Assembly: GCA_965278985.1 (NCBI GenBank)
Contig: OZ257131.1
Span: forward strand, 3,224,001-3,288,000
Length of the DNA: 64,000 nucleotides
Reading direction: 5' to 3'
Source of the DNA: CAISIP01 sp965278985
GTDB lineage: Bacteria; Pseudomonadota; Gammaproteobacteria; Burkholderiales; Burkholderiaceae_C
A program made the translations under genes and the position numbers. Positions within the stretch are counted from its first letter, which is position 1, and each line of letters opens with the position of its first letter. The notes beneath the pieces were generated by a model, which worked only from the letters and a program-made list of their open reading frames with translations, was not told the origin of the DNA and searched no databases. Below, piece by piece: positions 7,232-15,860 of the stretch.

Positions 7232-8147
7232 AGAAGCTCACTTTCACGTTCTGCCCGACACGCGCATCGGGCGCGCTGTCGAACTCCAGGATGCATTCCA
7301 GGGTGCGGGACGCTCCACGGTGGGCATCGTCCTGCAGGCGGCCGGCGCCCAGCACCGGGCTGATGCGGACCAGGCGCGCGGCCGGCAACGACAGGGGCGC
7401 GGCATCCCCGTCCGTCGTGACGACCGCCCGCTGGCCCACATGCACCTTGCCCATGAAGCTTTCGTTGACCTCGGCGCGCACCTGCAGGGGGCGGCCGGGC
7501 AGCAGGGTCAGCGCCGTCGTGGCGGCCTGCGCGCGCTGGCCGGGTTTCACGCCCACATGCAGCACCACGCCATCCTCGGGTGCCGGCAGGCTCAGCCGCG
7601 CACGCTGGGCCTGGAGCAAGGCGATGCGGCTGCGCACCACGTCGGCCTCGGCGCGCGCCACGAGGATGTCCGACTCCAGGTCCTTCACGGCCTGCTGGGC
7701 CTCTTCGGCCCGCTGCGGTTCGGCCGCACCCGCATGCGCGGCCGTGCCCAGGCGGCTGGCCGTCTGGCGCAACGTGGGCAGCTTCTGCGCCTGGGCCTCG
7801 ATGCGCGCCTGCGACAGCCGCAGCTCCGACTGCGCAACGGCCAGTTCCGCCGTGGCCGCGGCATCCGACAACACCACGAGCGGTTGGCCACGCCGCACGG
7901 CCTGGCCTTCCTTCACGCGGACGGCGGACACCAGCCCGTCCTGTTCGAGCGACAGGTCGAGCAGGCCGCCCTGGACCTCGATGACACCCCGGGCCATGGC
8001 TGCCGCCTGCGGCCCCGGGGCTGCCGCCACGGCGGCGATGGCGCCACCAGTGCCGGGGGTGCCGTCACCACATCCGGCCAGCAGCATCGCCAGGGGCAAC
8101 ACGGGCCAGCACCAGTGCAGGGAAGGGGATGTCGAAGGCTTGCTCAT
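7224..8147 (-). CDS. HlyD/MacA-type periplasmic adaptor lipoprotein
   Basis: A 307-aa membrane-fusion protein. The N terminus is a lipoprotein signal with lipobox LLAGC, then a lipoyl/barrel-sandwich half (VSAVRVKEGQAVRRGQPLVVL), a coiled-coil hairpin rich in Ala, Gln and Leu (about 95-180), the second sandwich half (PAPEDGVVLHVGVKPGQ) and a beta-barrel. Such adaptors bridge an inner-membrane ABC transporter to a TolC-like channel. ATG at 8147 overlaps the ATPase stop (ATGA). With the ATPase, FtsX-type permease and NodT-type channel upstream it completes a four-gene MacAB-TolC-like exporter. The cargo is unknown. Confidence 0.85.
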   Translation of the reverse strand: MSKPSTSPSLHWCWPVLPLAMLLAGCGDGTPGTGGAIAAVAAAPGPQAAAMARGVIEVQGGLLDLSLEQDGLVSAVRVKEGQAVRRGQPLVVLSDAAATAELAVAQSELRLSQARIEAQAQKLPTLRQTASRLGTAAHAGAAEPQRAEEAQQAVKDLESDILVARAEADVVRSRIALLQAQRARLSLPAPEDGVVLHVGVKPGQRAQAATTALTLLPGRPLQVRAEVNESFMGKVHVGQRAVVTTDGDAAPLSLPAARLVRISPVLGAGRLQDDAHRGASRTLECILEFDSAPDARVGQNVKVSFYD

Positions 8148-8887
8148 GGGGTAACCGCTTCCGGAAGACGTGACGGCTGGCGCCAGTCGCTGCGAATGGC
8201 GCCGTCCTCCATGCCCACCACGCGGTCGGCATGGCGCACCAGGCGCGGATCGTGGCTCACGCACAGCACGGTGGTGCCGTGCGTGTGGGCGACGCGGTGC
8301 AGGATGTCGATGACACGCTGGCCGCTCTCGGCATCCAGCGCACTCGTGGGCTCGTCGGCAAAAAGCAGTTGCGGCTCCTTGGCGATGGCACGCGCGATGG
8401 CGACGCGCTGCTTCTCGCCGCCCGACAGCTGCCACGGGCGCATGTCCATGCGGTGGGCCAGGCCCACCTCTTCCAGCGCGCGCCGCGCGCGCAGCAGGCT
8501 GTCGCGGTCGCGCATGCCGAGGTAGCCCAGCGGCACCTGCACCTGCTCCAGCGCGGTCAGCGCCGGAAAGAGGTTGAAGCCCTGGAACACGAAGCCGGTG
8601 TGCTGCAGGCGGAAGCGCTCCAGCGCGCGCCGGCCCATCGCACCCAGGTCCTGCCCCAGCGCCATCGCCTGGCCCGCATCGGGATGCTGCAGGCCGGACA
8701 GGATCGACAGCAAGGTGCTCTTGCCACAGCCCGAGGGGCCGGAGATCAGCGTGAGTTCGCCCGGCAGCACGGCGATGGACAGCTCGGAGAGCCCCAGCAC
8801 CCGGACGGAACCCGACAGGAACGACTTGCGAACCTGGTGGGCCTGCAGGCTGGCTCCGGCCCCGATGGCGTCACGGTGGCTGGGCAT
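8144..8887 (-). CDS. ABC transporter ATP-binding protein (MacB/LolD/DevA type)
   Basis: A 247-aa nucleotide-binding subunit. Walker A GPSGCGKST (50-58), Q-loop VFQGFNLFP, signature LSGGEKQRVAIARA, Walker B LLFADEPTSALD and the switch His in VSHDPR are all present. The pattern is that of the MacB/LolD/DevA branch, which pairs with FtsX-like permeases for mechanotransmission rather than substrate passage through the membrane. The ATG at 8887 lies 2 bp after the permease stop, and the gene's stop overlaps the adaptor start. An open frame continues far upstream inside the permease gene but is a shadow. Confidence 0.92.
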   Translation of the reverse strand: MPSHRDAIGAGASLQAHQVRKSFLSGSVRVLGLSELSIAVLPGELTLISGPSGCGKSTLLSILSGLQHPDAGQAMALGQDLGAMGRRALERFRLQHTGFVFQGFNLFPALTALEQVQVPLGYLGMRDRDSLLRARRALEEVGLAHRMDMRPWQLSGGEKQRVAIARAIAKEPQLLFADEPTSALDAESGQRVIDILHRVAHTHGTTVLCVSHDPRLVRHADRVVGMEDGAIRSDWRQPSRLPEAVTP

Positions 8888-8889
8888 GG

Positions 8890-10026
8890 CTAGCGCAACA
8901 ACATCGACGGGTCGGCACGCAGCAGACCCCGCATGGCCACGATGCCGGACAACAGGGCAACCACCGCCACGATGCCCGCGCAGGAGAGGGCGACGGCGGT
9001 GGTCATGGCCACCGGCACGCCACGGGCCGCCGCCAGGCCCAGCAGCCCGGCACTGGCGAGCGCGGCCAGCAGCAGTCCGATGCCACCGACCCAGCCGGCC
9101 TGCGCCACCACCAGCCGCCCCAGCGATCCCCGCCCCACGCCCAGTGCGCTGAGCACGGCATATTCGCGCGCCGATCCGGCCACCACCGCCAGCAGCGACT
9201 GGCTGGTGATGACCACGCCCACCACACACACCACGATGACCATGAACAGCACCGCGACGCCGGCGCCCGTGTCCAGGATCCAGTAGCGCTGCGAGCGGCG
9301 CGAGAACTGCTGCGCGGTCCAGACCTCGAAGGGCCCGAGGGCCGCCGCCGGCTGCATCAGGCGTGCCTGGGCGGCCTCGCCATCGGCGCGCGAACGGGTG
9401 CTGGCGACCCAGTAGGTGGCGCCGGTGTCCTGGTCGGCATCGGCCAGCACGCGGGCGGTGGCCAGCGAGGCCAGCACGTTGACGCCCCCCAGGCCGCGCA
9501 GGCCCTCGACGGTCGCGGCCACGCGCACGCGGTGGCCGTTGATCCAGGCCACCTGCCCGGCCCGGGCGCCGAGCGTCTGCAGGTCGGACCGGTCGACGAT
9601 CACGGCACCCGGTTCCCGCAGGGCCTCGCGTTGCCAGGGCGCCAGCAAGCGCGCGAACATCAGCCCGTCCGTGGCCGTGCGGATGCCCGACACGTAGACG
9701 GGCACCCCGCCCGTGCCGCGGTCCGATCCGTACCAGTCGGCGTCCACCCACAGGTAGGGCTCGACGGCCACGACCGCCGGGTCCATCCGCAGCCGGGACG
9801 CCACGTCCTCGCCGATGGTGCGCCCGAAGCTCACGCTCTGCGTGCCGGGGTAGCCCACCCAGAGGTCGGCATTGGACGTGTTCACATAGACCGCGGCGCT
9901 GCCGAAGATGCCCAACACCAGCGCCGCCTGCACGGCCAGCAGCAGCCCCGAGAAGCCGACGGCGAAGACGGCGGGCACGAAGCGGCGCCATTCGTACACC
10001 AGGGTCTTGCGTGCCAGCGGGATCAT
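8890..10026 (-). CDS. FtsX-like ABC transporter permease (DevC/MacB type)
   Basis: A 378-aa inner-membrane permease with the type VII ABC layout: one N-terminal helix (about 19-41), a large periplasmic domain of about 200 residues, and three C-terminal helices (about 250-280, 305-330, 340-368). The helix AVLSALGVGRGSLGRLV before helix 3 is the FtsX coupling signature. The start at 10026 overlaps the NodT-gene stop by 4 bp (ATGA). The permease lacks a fused ATPase, unlike MacB, so the DevBCA arrangement, which exports glycolipids in cyanobacterial heterocysts, is a closer organisational match. That makes lipid export a reasonable but unproven idea. Confidence 0.88.
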   Translation of the reverse strand: MIPLARKTLVYEWRRFVPAVFAVGFSGLLLAVQAALVLGIFGSAAVYVNTSNADLWVGYPGTQSVSFGRTIGEDVASRLRMDPAVVAVEPYLWVDADWYGSDRGTGGVPVYVSGIRTATDGLMFARLLAPWQREALREPGAVIVDRSDLQTLGARAGQVAWINGHRVRVAATVEGLRGLGGVNVLASLATARVLADADQDTGATYWVASTRSRADGEAAQARLMQPAAALGPFEVWTAQQFSRRSQRYWILDTGAGVAVLFMVIVVCVVGVVITSQSLLAVVAGSAREYAVLSALGVGRGSLGRLVVAQAGWVGGIGLLLAALASAGLLGLAAARGVPVAMTTAVALSCAGIVAVVALLSGIVAMRGLLRADPSMLLR

Positions 10027-11618
10027 GGATGGCCTCCGGCGTCCGCGGTCGGTGGCTCGGCGGCCGGCAGCGGCGCGCCCCCCAGCGCCTTGTAGAGCGC
10101 GACATAGGCGAGGGCGCGCGCGTCCTGCGCCGTCAGCAGCTCGGCCTGCGCCTGCAGCGCGGCGCGGCGCAGCGCCAGGCCGTCGTATTCGCTGGACAGG
10201 CCCAGGCCCTGGCGAACCTGCACGGCCGCGGCCTGGGCCTTCGAGGTGGTCCAGGCGGCGTCGAGCACCTCCGCACGGGATTGCTGGGCAGCGTAGGCCG
10301 CCAGGGCATGCTCGGCCTCGCCGATGCCGGCGACCACGGCACGCCGGTAGCCCAGCAGGGCCGCATCCAGCGATGCCTGCTGGGCCTCCACCTGCAGGCT
10401 CCTGCGGCCCCAGTCGAAGAGGGGGATGTCGATGACGGGACCGAAGGCCGGCATGTTGTCGGTGCGCGTGCGGAAGTTGCGCGTGAGGTTGTACGAATAC
10501 AGCAGCGAGCCCATGAGCGAGATGCGGGGATACAGCTCGGAGCGCGCCAGCCCCACCGCCGCGGCTGCCTTGTGCACCTCGGCCTCGGCGCTGCGCACAT
10601 CCGGGCGTGTGCGCACCAGGTCCGCGGGCACTTCGCCCAGCGCACCCGGCTGCAACGCGCGGCCGTCGACGGTGGAGGGCATCGTGCCCCAGGCCGGGTC
10701 GGGGGCGTAGCGCCCCAGCAGCGTGGCCAGCGACTGCGCGGCCTGTGCCATCGCCTCTCTCGGCAGCAGCTGCGCGGCACGGCCCTGGTCGGCACGGAAA
10801 CGGGCCTGCTCCACCTCGCCGTCCTGGCCTGTGCGCGTGCGCCGGCGCACCTCGGCCAGTTCGATGGCACGGGCGTCCACGCCGGAGACCTGCATCTGCA
10901 GCAGCAGCTGGCGCTTGGCGGCCTGCAGGTCCAGGTAGTTGCGCACCACGTCGGCGACCACGGCGACACGCACGCCCTGTGCATCGGCCCCGGCGGCATC
11001 GGTGTCGGCCGAGGCGGCGTCGCGTGTGCTCTGCCCCGCGCCGAAGAGGCCCAGTTCCCAGACCATGTCAATGCTGGCGTGGAAGTAGGTGTCCGTGGCC
11101 GAGATGTCCTGCAGCGTTTGCGCATTGGCGCGCAGGGAGGGCCGGAACGCCACGTCCGCGCGCCGGCCCTGCAGGCGTGCCTCGCGCAGGCGGGCCACGG
11201 CGATGGCGACGTCCAGGTTGCGCGCCAGCGCTTCGTCCACCAGCGCATCCAGCGCCGGATCGCCGAAGGCCTTCCACCAGCCGCGCAGGTCGGCCTGCCC
11301 GGGCCCCGCGGGGGTAGGCTGCGACCACGCCGTCGGCAACGCCAGGGGCGCAGGCGGCTCGACCGGGACGGGCGCCGCGCAGCCGGTGGCCAGCACAGCC
11401 ACGGCCACGGCGGACAACAGGAAAAGGGTGAGGCGGTTCAAACGATTCAAGCGGTTCAAGCCGTGGAGGCCCTGCAAGTCTGCCGACCCGGCGCAGGAGG
11501 CCGGGCCGTCCGTGGCGCCTATTGGGCACGGGCAAACTTGCGCCGCCATGCACGCCATGTGGAGATCACGTGGAGACGCGGGCTCCGGCGTGGGCGCGCG
11601 ATGCGGTTCACAATGCAC
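10023..11618 (-). CDS. NodT-family outer-membrane efflux lipoprotein
   Basis: An outer-membrane factor of the OprM/NodT/TolC class: lipobox VLATGC after a hydrophobic segment, then two OEP repeats with long helical coiled coils (AQAAQSLATLLGRYAP; RTRPDVRSAEAEVHKAAA, LYPRISLMGSLLYSYN). It would form a trimeric channel for the adjacent exporter. The start is uncertain. The longest frame begins at a GTG (11618) with no ribosome site and gives an implausibly long leader. ATGs at 11558 and 11549, or TTG codons at 11459, 11450 and 11441 inside a 9-bp repeat just before the signal sequence, are all possible. A short signal peptide would favour the last group. It heads the minus-strand run, divergent from the response regulator. 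Confidence 0.85.
   Translation of the reverse strand: MHCEPHRAPTPEPASPRDLHMACMAAQVCPCPIGATDGPASCAGSADLQGLHGLNRLNRLNRLTLFLLSAVAVAVLATGCAAPVPVEPPAPLALPTAWSQPTPAGPGQADLRGWWKAFGDPALDALVDEALARNLDVAIAVARLREARLQGRRADVAFRPSLRANAQTLQDISATDTYFHASIDMVWELGLFGAGQSTRDAASADTDAAGADAQGVRVAVVADVVRNYLDLQAAKRQLLLQMQVSGVDARAIELAEVRRRTRTGQDGEVEQARFRADQGRAAQLLPREAMAQAAQSLATLLGRYAPDPAWGTMPSTVDGRALQPGALGEVPADLVRTRPDVRSAEAEVHKAAAAVGLARSELYPRISLMGSLLYSYNLTRNFRTRTDNMPAFGPVIDIPLFDWGRRSLQVEAQQASLDAALLGYRRAVVAGIGEAEHALAAYAAQQSRAEVLDAAWTTSKAQAAAVQVRQGLGLSSEYDGLALRRAALQAQAELLTAQDARALAYVALYKALGGAPLPAAEPPTADAGGHP
11435..11461. repeat. Three-copy 9-bp repeat at lipoprotein leader
   Basis: Three tandem 9-bp units of the form GGTTCAAGC encode Leu-Asn-Arg three times on the minus strand, directly before the hydrophobic core of the NodT-like lipoprotein signal. 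Each unit offers a TTG codon that could act as a start. The basic LNR repeats give the positively charged n-region of the signal peptide. Confidence 0.75.
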
Positions 11619-11662
11619 GCGCCCGGCGTGTAACTTCCGCGCCGCCCGAACGTTTCATTCGC

Positions 11663-12403
11663 ATGACCACGACCAGCACACCGACGCAGCCGGGGCCCCT
11701 CGTCCTCGTCGTCGAGGACGAACCCAGCATCGCCAGCATCCTCACCGCCTACCTCGAACGCGAAGGCCTGCGGGCCCGGCAGGTGGGCGACGGGACTGCC
11801 GCGCTGCAGCTCTTCCGCCAGCTCCGCCCCGACCTCGTGCTGCTGGACATCCATCTACCGGGCATCGACGGCCTGGACATCCTGCGCGCGATCCGCGACG
11901 AGGGCCAGACGCCCGTCATCATGGTCACGGCCCTGGCGGACGACGTGGACAAGCTGCTGGGCCTGCGCCTTGGCGCGGACGACTACGTGGTCAAGCCCTT
12001 CAGCCCACCCGAGGTCGTGGCCCGCGTACGCGCGGTCCTGCGCCGCACCTCACAGCCCCCCACCGCCAGACTGACCGCCTCCATCCGCGTCGGGCGCATC
12101 GAGATCGACCACCATGCCCACGAGGCCCTGTGCCACGAGACGGACGGACGGACGGTGCCTTTGCCCCTCACGTTGACGGAATTCCGGCTGCTGGCCTGCC
12201 TGGCGGCGCAGCCACGGCGCTGCTTCTCCCGCAGCCACCTGATCGAGCACTGCCTGCCCGAAAGCGATGCCCTGGACCGGGTCATCGATTCGCACCTGTC
12301 CAAGCTGCGGCGCAAGCTGCAGCAGGCGGGCCAGGGCGAGCTGATCGAAACCGTCCGTGGCATCGGTTACCGGTTCTGGCCGGGCGACGCGGCGCAGGGC
12401 TGA
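11663..12403 (+). CDS. OmpR-family response regulator
   Basis: A 246-aa two-component regulator. The receiver domain (12-125) has the acid pair E18/D19, the phosphorylation site D62 in LVLLDIHLPG, the switch Thr in MVTALADD and K in VVKPFSP. The C-terminal winged helix (about 140-240) ends with DSHLSKLRRKL and VRGIGYRFWP, typical of OmpR/PhoB proteins. The ATG at 11663 is the first with a sensible receiver start; the frame is open earlier. It is divergent from the exporter operon (intergenic 45-200 bp depending on the exporter start) and 12 bp upstream of its kinase, so it most likely controls that operon. Confidence 0.93.
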   Translation: MTTTSTPTQPGPLVLVVEDEPSIASILTAYLEREGLRARQVGDGTAALQLFRQLRPDLVLLDIHLPGIDGLDILRAIRDEGQTPVIMVTALADDVDKLLGLRLGADDYVVKPFSPPEVVARVRAVLRRTSQPPTARLTASIRVGRIEIDHHAHEALCHETDGRTVPLPLTLTEFRLLACLAAQPRRCFSRSHLIEHCLPESDALDRVIDSHLSKLRRKLQQAGQGELIETVRGIGYRFWPGDAAQG

Positions 12404-12415
12404 GGGGCAAGCACG

Positions 12416-13582
12416 ATGCTGGGCAGGAAGTCGGTGTTCGACCGCATATGGATACGCTTCGGGCTGTACATCGCAGCCACGGTGGTCGTCACCATCGGGC
12501 TGCTGGCGGCCAGCGTGACGGTGTACAACGAATGGCAGTACCGGGGCTTCTACAAGGGGCTGCCCACCGCGCTGCAGTCCGAACTGGATGCGCTCAACGC
12601 GCAGGATCTCGAGGAGAGTCCGCGCGCCCGGGCCATCTACGGCGAGTACTGGGCAGGCGACCTGCTTTTCGGCGAGAAGCTGTCGCTCGTGGTGGGCCTG
12701 CTGGTCTGCCTGCCGTTCGGGCTCGTCGTGGGATTCTTCGTGTCGCGCATGGTGACGCGGCCGCTGGCGTCCATGGCCGAGGCCGCGAACCTGGTCGCGA
12801 CCGGCGACTTCTCGGTGCGGGCGGATGCGTCGCGGCACACGGGGGAGATGGCGGGCATGCTGGGCCACTTCAACCAGATGATCGATGCCCTCGAGCGCGC
12901 GGCACGTGAACGCCGTGCCACGGCCGCGTCCATCTCGCACGAACTCCGCACGCCCCTCACGGTGCTCCGGGCCCGCCTGCACGGCATCTGCGATGGCGTG
13001 ATCGTGGCGGACGCGGCGGAGTCGCGGCTCCTGCTCGACCAGGTCGAGCACCTCGGCCGCCTGGTGGACGACCTGCACACCCTGTCGCTGGCGGAGGCGG
13101 GCCAGTTGTCGATGCGTCTGCAACGGCAGGATCTGGCGGAGTTGGTGCGGGATGCCCTCTCTGCGCACACCACCCGCATCGCTGCTCAGGGCATGGCACT
13201 CGAACTGACGCTTCCCCCCGTGCCAGGTTCGGCACAGGTCGAGGTCGATCCGGACCGGATGCGCCAGATCCTGATCAACCTCGTGGAGAACGCCCTGCGC
13301 CATGCGCGTGCGGGCGGGTGGCTGGGCGTGGCCGTCGAAGCAGGTGGTGGCGAGGTCCGGTTGAGCGTGAGCGACAACGGGCCGGGCCTGCCCGCCAGCC
13401 AGCTCGCCAACCCTTTCCAACGCTTTCCCCACGCACCCGGGCATGCAGGCGGCGGCTCGGGGCTGGGCCTGTCCATCGTGCATGCGCTGGCCACCCGGCA
13501 GGGGGCGACGGTGGACGTGCAGCCCCGTGACGGCAGCGGCGGCCTGCGTTTCACGGTAACGCTGCGCCAGGCGCAGGGCTGA
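12416..13582 (+). CDS. Sensor histidine kinase
   Basis: A 388-aa membrane kinase. Helix 1 (about 13-36), a short periplasmic sensor of about 60 residues rich in acids and aromatics, helix 2 (about 88-110), HAMP, then the phosphoacceptor box SISHELRTPL with H175, N box LVENALRHA, G1 DNGPGLP and G2 GSGLGLSIV. It pairs with the response regulator 12 bp upstream. The small periplasmic loop resembles sensors of cationic peptides, metals or envelope stress rather than a large ligand-binding domain, but the signal cannot be read from sequence. The divergent exporter is the probable target. Confidence 0.92.
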   Translation: MLGRKSVFDRIWIRFGLYIAATVVVTIGLLAASVTVYNEWQYRGFYKGLPTALQSELDALNAQDLEESPRARAIYGEYWAGDLLFGEKLSLVVGLLVCLPFGLVVGFFVSRMVTRPLASMAEAANLVATGDFSVRADASRHTGEMAGMLGHFNQMIDALERAARERRATAASISHELRTPLTVLRARLHGICDGVIVADAAESRLLLDQVEHLGRLVDDLHTLSLAEAGQLSMRLQRQDLAELVRDALSAHTTRIAAQGMALELTLPPVPGSAQVEVDPDRMRQILINLVENALRHARAGGWLGVAVEAGGGEVRLSVSDNGPGLPASQLANPFQRFPHAPGHAGGGSGLGLSIVHALATRQGATVDVQPRDGSGGLRFTVTLRQAQG

Positions 13583-13617
13583 CGCACGCCTTCAGCGGCG
13601 TCGCCCGCGCCGCAGCG

Positions 13618-14499
13618 TCATGCCTGCCGCCGTGGTGGCAGTTTGCGACGTGCAGGCGCTTCGGGCGGTGGCAACCAAGCCGCGAAGCCGTCGATCAGCA
13701 GCTGCAGCCCGGCCGGGAACGCCGTCTGGGAATCCATCGCCGAGAAGGCCTCGGCGATGAAGTGCGCACCGGTCGTCTCCTCCAGCGGATGGGCCATGAT
13801 CTGCTCACGGATGTAGCGCCCGTGGTAGGCCGGCAGCTGCTTGCTGATCTCCGCGTAGGCCGATGACATCACGTACAGCGACACCAGGTGGAAGGCCAGC
13901 GCCGCCTGCGCCTGCGTGAAGCCCGCGCGGCGCAGCGTCTCGGCGGTGCGGTCCAGGTACAGGATGCCGAAGTCCGTCTCGCCCGGCCCCACGCGCTGGA
14001 ACAGGCGGAAGCGGTTGTGCGACATGGTGTAGCGCAATACGCCGCCGTATTCCAGGTTCAGCTTGAAGGTGTGGGTGGCGTCGGTGCGCAGGTCTTCCTT
14101 CCAGTCACCCGTGAGCGCCGGCATGCAGGCGGCGCGGGCGCGGAAATAGCGGTTCACCACGCCGGAGATCAGGTCGTCGTGGCTGCCCACGTAGTAGTGG
14201 ATCAGCGTGGGCGCCACGCCCAGCTCGCGCGCCAGGCCCACCATCGAGATCTCGCCCAGCGGCTCGCTGCGGGCGAGTTCGGTGGCGCGCTCGAGGATCT
14301 GTTCGCGCGAGATCTGCGGCGCGGCGGCGCCGGGTTCCGCATCGCGGCGCGGCGGGCGGCCGCGGCGGCGCACGGGCGCCTCCACGGCTGGCGGTTGGAC
14401 CACTCCCTGCGCGGCCCGCGTGCCCCGTTTCTCTGCGGCGCTGCCCCGGGGGGCAACGGCGTCGGTGGAGCGGGCAGTTTTGGGTGCGGACACAGGCAT
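13618..14499 (-). CDS. TetR-family transcriptional regulator
   Basis: A 293-aa regulator, long for the family because of a disordered basic N terminus (about 60 residues, with RRRGRPPRR resembling an AT-hook). The HTH follows (SREQILERATELA, then ISMVGLARELGVAPTLIHYYVGSHDDLI), with recognition helix around TLIHYYVGS. The C-terminal ligand domain is not recognisable. It is divergent from the aromatic catabolic cluster, and the gap contains a 15-bp palindrome, so it is the likely ligand-responsive repressor of that cluster and of itself. Confidence 0.88.
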   Translation of the reverse strand: MPVSAPKTARSTDAVAPRGSAAEKRGTRAAQGVVQPPAVEAPVRRRGRPPRRDAEPGAAAPQISREQILERATELARSEPLGEISMVGLARELGVAPTLIHYYVGSHDDLISGVVNRYFRARAACMPALTGDWKEDLRTDATHTFKLNLEYGGVLRYTMSHNRFRLFQRVGPGETDFGILYLDRTAETLRRAGFTQAQAALAFHLVSLYVMSSAYAEISKQLPAYHGRYIREQIMAHPLEETTGAHFIAEAFSAMDSQTAFPAGLQLLIDGFAAWLPPPEAPARRKLPPRRQA

Positions 14500-14580
14500 C
14501 AGGGTATTCCCTTATTAAATTGTGAGCCTCACAAATGTCTAATTGAGACAGTCTAAATTAATTCGCTACAGAGGCTCACC
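14500..14580. promoter_or_regulatory. Divergent promoter region with palindromic operator
   Basis: This AT-rich 81-bp gap separates the TetR gene from the hydrolase gene. TTGTGAGCCTCACAA (14520-14534) is a perfect 15-bp palindrome around a central C. GAGGCTCAC (14571-14579), immediately before the hydrolase ATG, is the exact reverse complement of GTGAGCCTC inside that palindrome. A further AGACAGTCT palindrome is at about 14547-14555. These fit a TetR operator with a second half-site over the translation start; promoter positions themselves are not clear. Confidence 0.65.
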
Positions 14581-15837
14581 ATGGCAGAGGCAGGCAAAGG
14601 CAAGGTTACCGCAGGGCTGCGTGGCGCCGGCTGGGATCCGCGGCGCATGGACCGCCCCTTCCATACGCGGCCGATGGCGCTGCGCACGGCAGACCACCAG
14701 CGCACGCTGGGCCTGCTGTACACGCAGAGCGGCGATGAGAAGACCGTGGTGTGCCTGATGCACCCGCGCGAGTTCAGCGGCACGCCGTATCTCGTGCCCG
14801 ACATCCTGGACGCCGGCTGCGCCGCCTGGGTGCAGGCGCCGCGCAGCATCGGCAGCGACCTGCGGCTGGAGCACGAGCTCGCGCTGCTGGACGTGGCGGC
14901 CGGTATGGTGCAGCTGCGCAAGCTGGGCTTCACGCGCGTGGTGCTGCTGGGCAACTCGGGCGGTGCGGGGCTGTATGCCTTCTACACGCAGCAGTCGCTG
15001 CGCGCGCCGGAGCGCCGGCTGGCGCGCACGCCGGCTGGGCGGCCCGTGGCGCTGGCCGAGGCCGACATGCCACCGCCGGACGACGTGGTGCTGGTGTCGC
15101 CGCACCCGGGCCAGGGCAAGCTGCTGATGGCCGGCATTGACCCTTCGGTGACGGACGAGAACGACCCCTATGCGGTCGACGCCTCGCTGGACCCCTTCGA
15201 TGCCGCCAACGGCTTCGTGGCGCCGCCCGTCTCCTCGCACTACGCGCCTGAGTTCGTGGCCAGTTACCGCGCCGCACAACACGCCCGCGTGGAGCGGCTC
15301 GACACCTACGCCCGCGCCTTGCTGGCGCAGAAGGCCGAGGTCCGCAAGCGCCTGAAGGAAGGCGATAGATCGGCGGACACGCGCCGCCGCGCCGCGCACG
15401 CGCCCATCTTCCAGGTCTGGCGCACCGATGCCGACCTGCGCGCCTGGGACATTTCGCTGGACCCTTCCGACCGGGAGGTCGGTGGCCTCTGGGGCCGCGA
15501 CCCCTTCGCTTCCAACTGGGGCAGCGTGGGCTTCGCGCGCATCGTCACGCCCGAGTCGTGGTTGTCGACGTGGTCGGGCATCAGCTCGCAGGCCAGCTTC
15601 GAGCGCTGCGGGCCGGAGGTCACCGTGCCGACGCTGCTGATCGAATACACGGGTGACCAGGCGGCCTTTCCCTCGGACATGGCAGCCATCCACGATGGCC
15701 TGGGCGCCACGCACAAGCCCTACGAGCGCGTGCGCGGCAACCACCACGGGCAGGCGCTGGCCGAGGGCGAGGAGTCGGGCCAGATCGTCGCGGGGCGCAT
15801 GGTGCAGCAATGGCTGCGCGAGGCGCCGCGCGGCTGA
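14581..15837 (+). CDS. Alpha/beta hydrolase
   Basis: A 418-aa cytoplasmic hydrolase. The nucleophile elbow is GNSGG (S126), preceded by a HPREFSGTPY oxyanion region (61-70). A large insertion (about 140-330) forms a cap, and the catalytic His is probably in GNHHGQAL (387-394). It is the first gene divergent from the TetR regulator and therefore likely part of the aromatic-acid regulon. It might cleave an ester of the aromatic substrate so that the free acid can be activated by the ligase downstream, or hydrolyse a ring-cleavage product. Both are inference; no specific family name fits confidently. Confidence 0.75.
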   Translation: MAEAGKGKVTAGLRGAGWDPRRMDRPFHTRPMALRTADHQRTLGLLYTQSGDEKTVVCLMHPREFSGTPYLVPDILDAGCAAWVQAPRSIGSDLRLEHELALLDVAAGMVQLRKLGFTRVVLLGNSGGAGLYAFYTQQSLRAPERRLARTPAGRPVALAEADMPPPDDVVLVSPHPGQGKLLMAGIDPSVTDENDPYAVDASLDPFDAANGFVAPPVSSHYAPEFVASYRAAQHARVERLDTYARALLAQKAEVRKRLKEGDRSADTRRRAAHAPIFQVWRTDADLRAWDISLDPSDREVGGLWGRDPFASNWGSVGFARIVTPESWLSTWSGISSQASFERCGPEVTVPTLLIEYTGDQAAFPSDMAAIHDGLGATHKPYERVRGNHHGQALAEGEESGQIVAGRMVQQWLREAPRG

Positions 15838-15860
15838 GCGCAACGACGGATCCACCCCCG

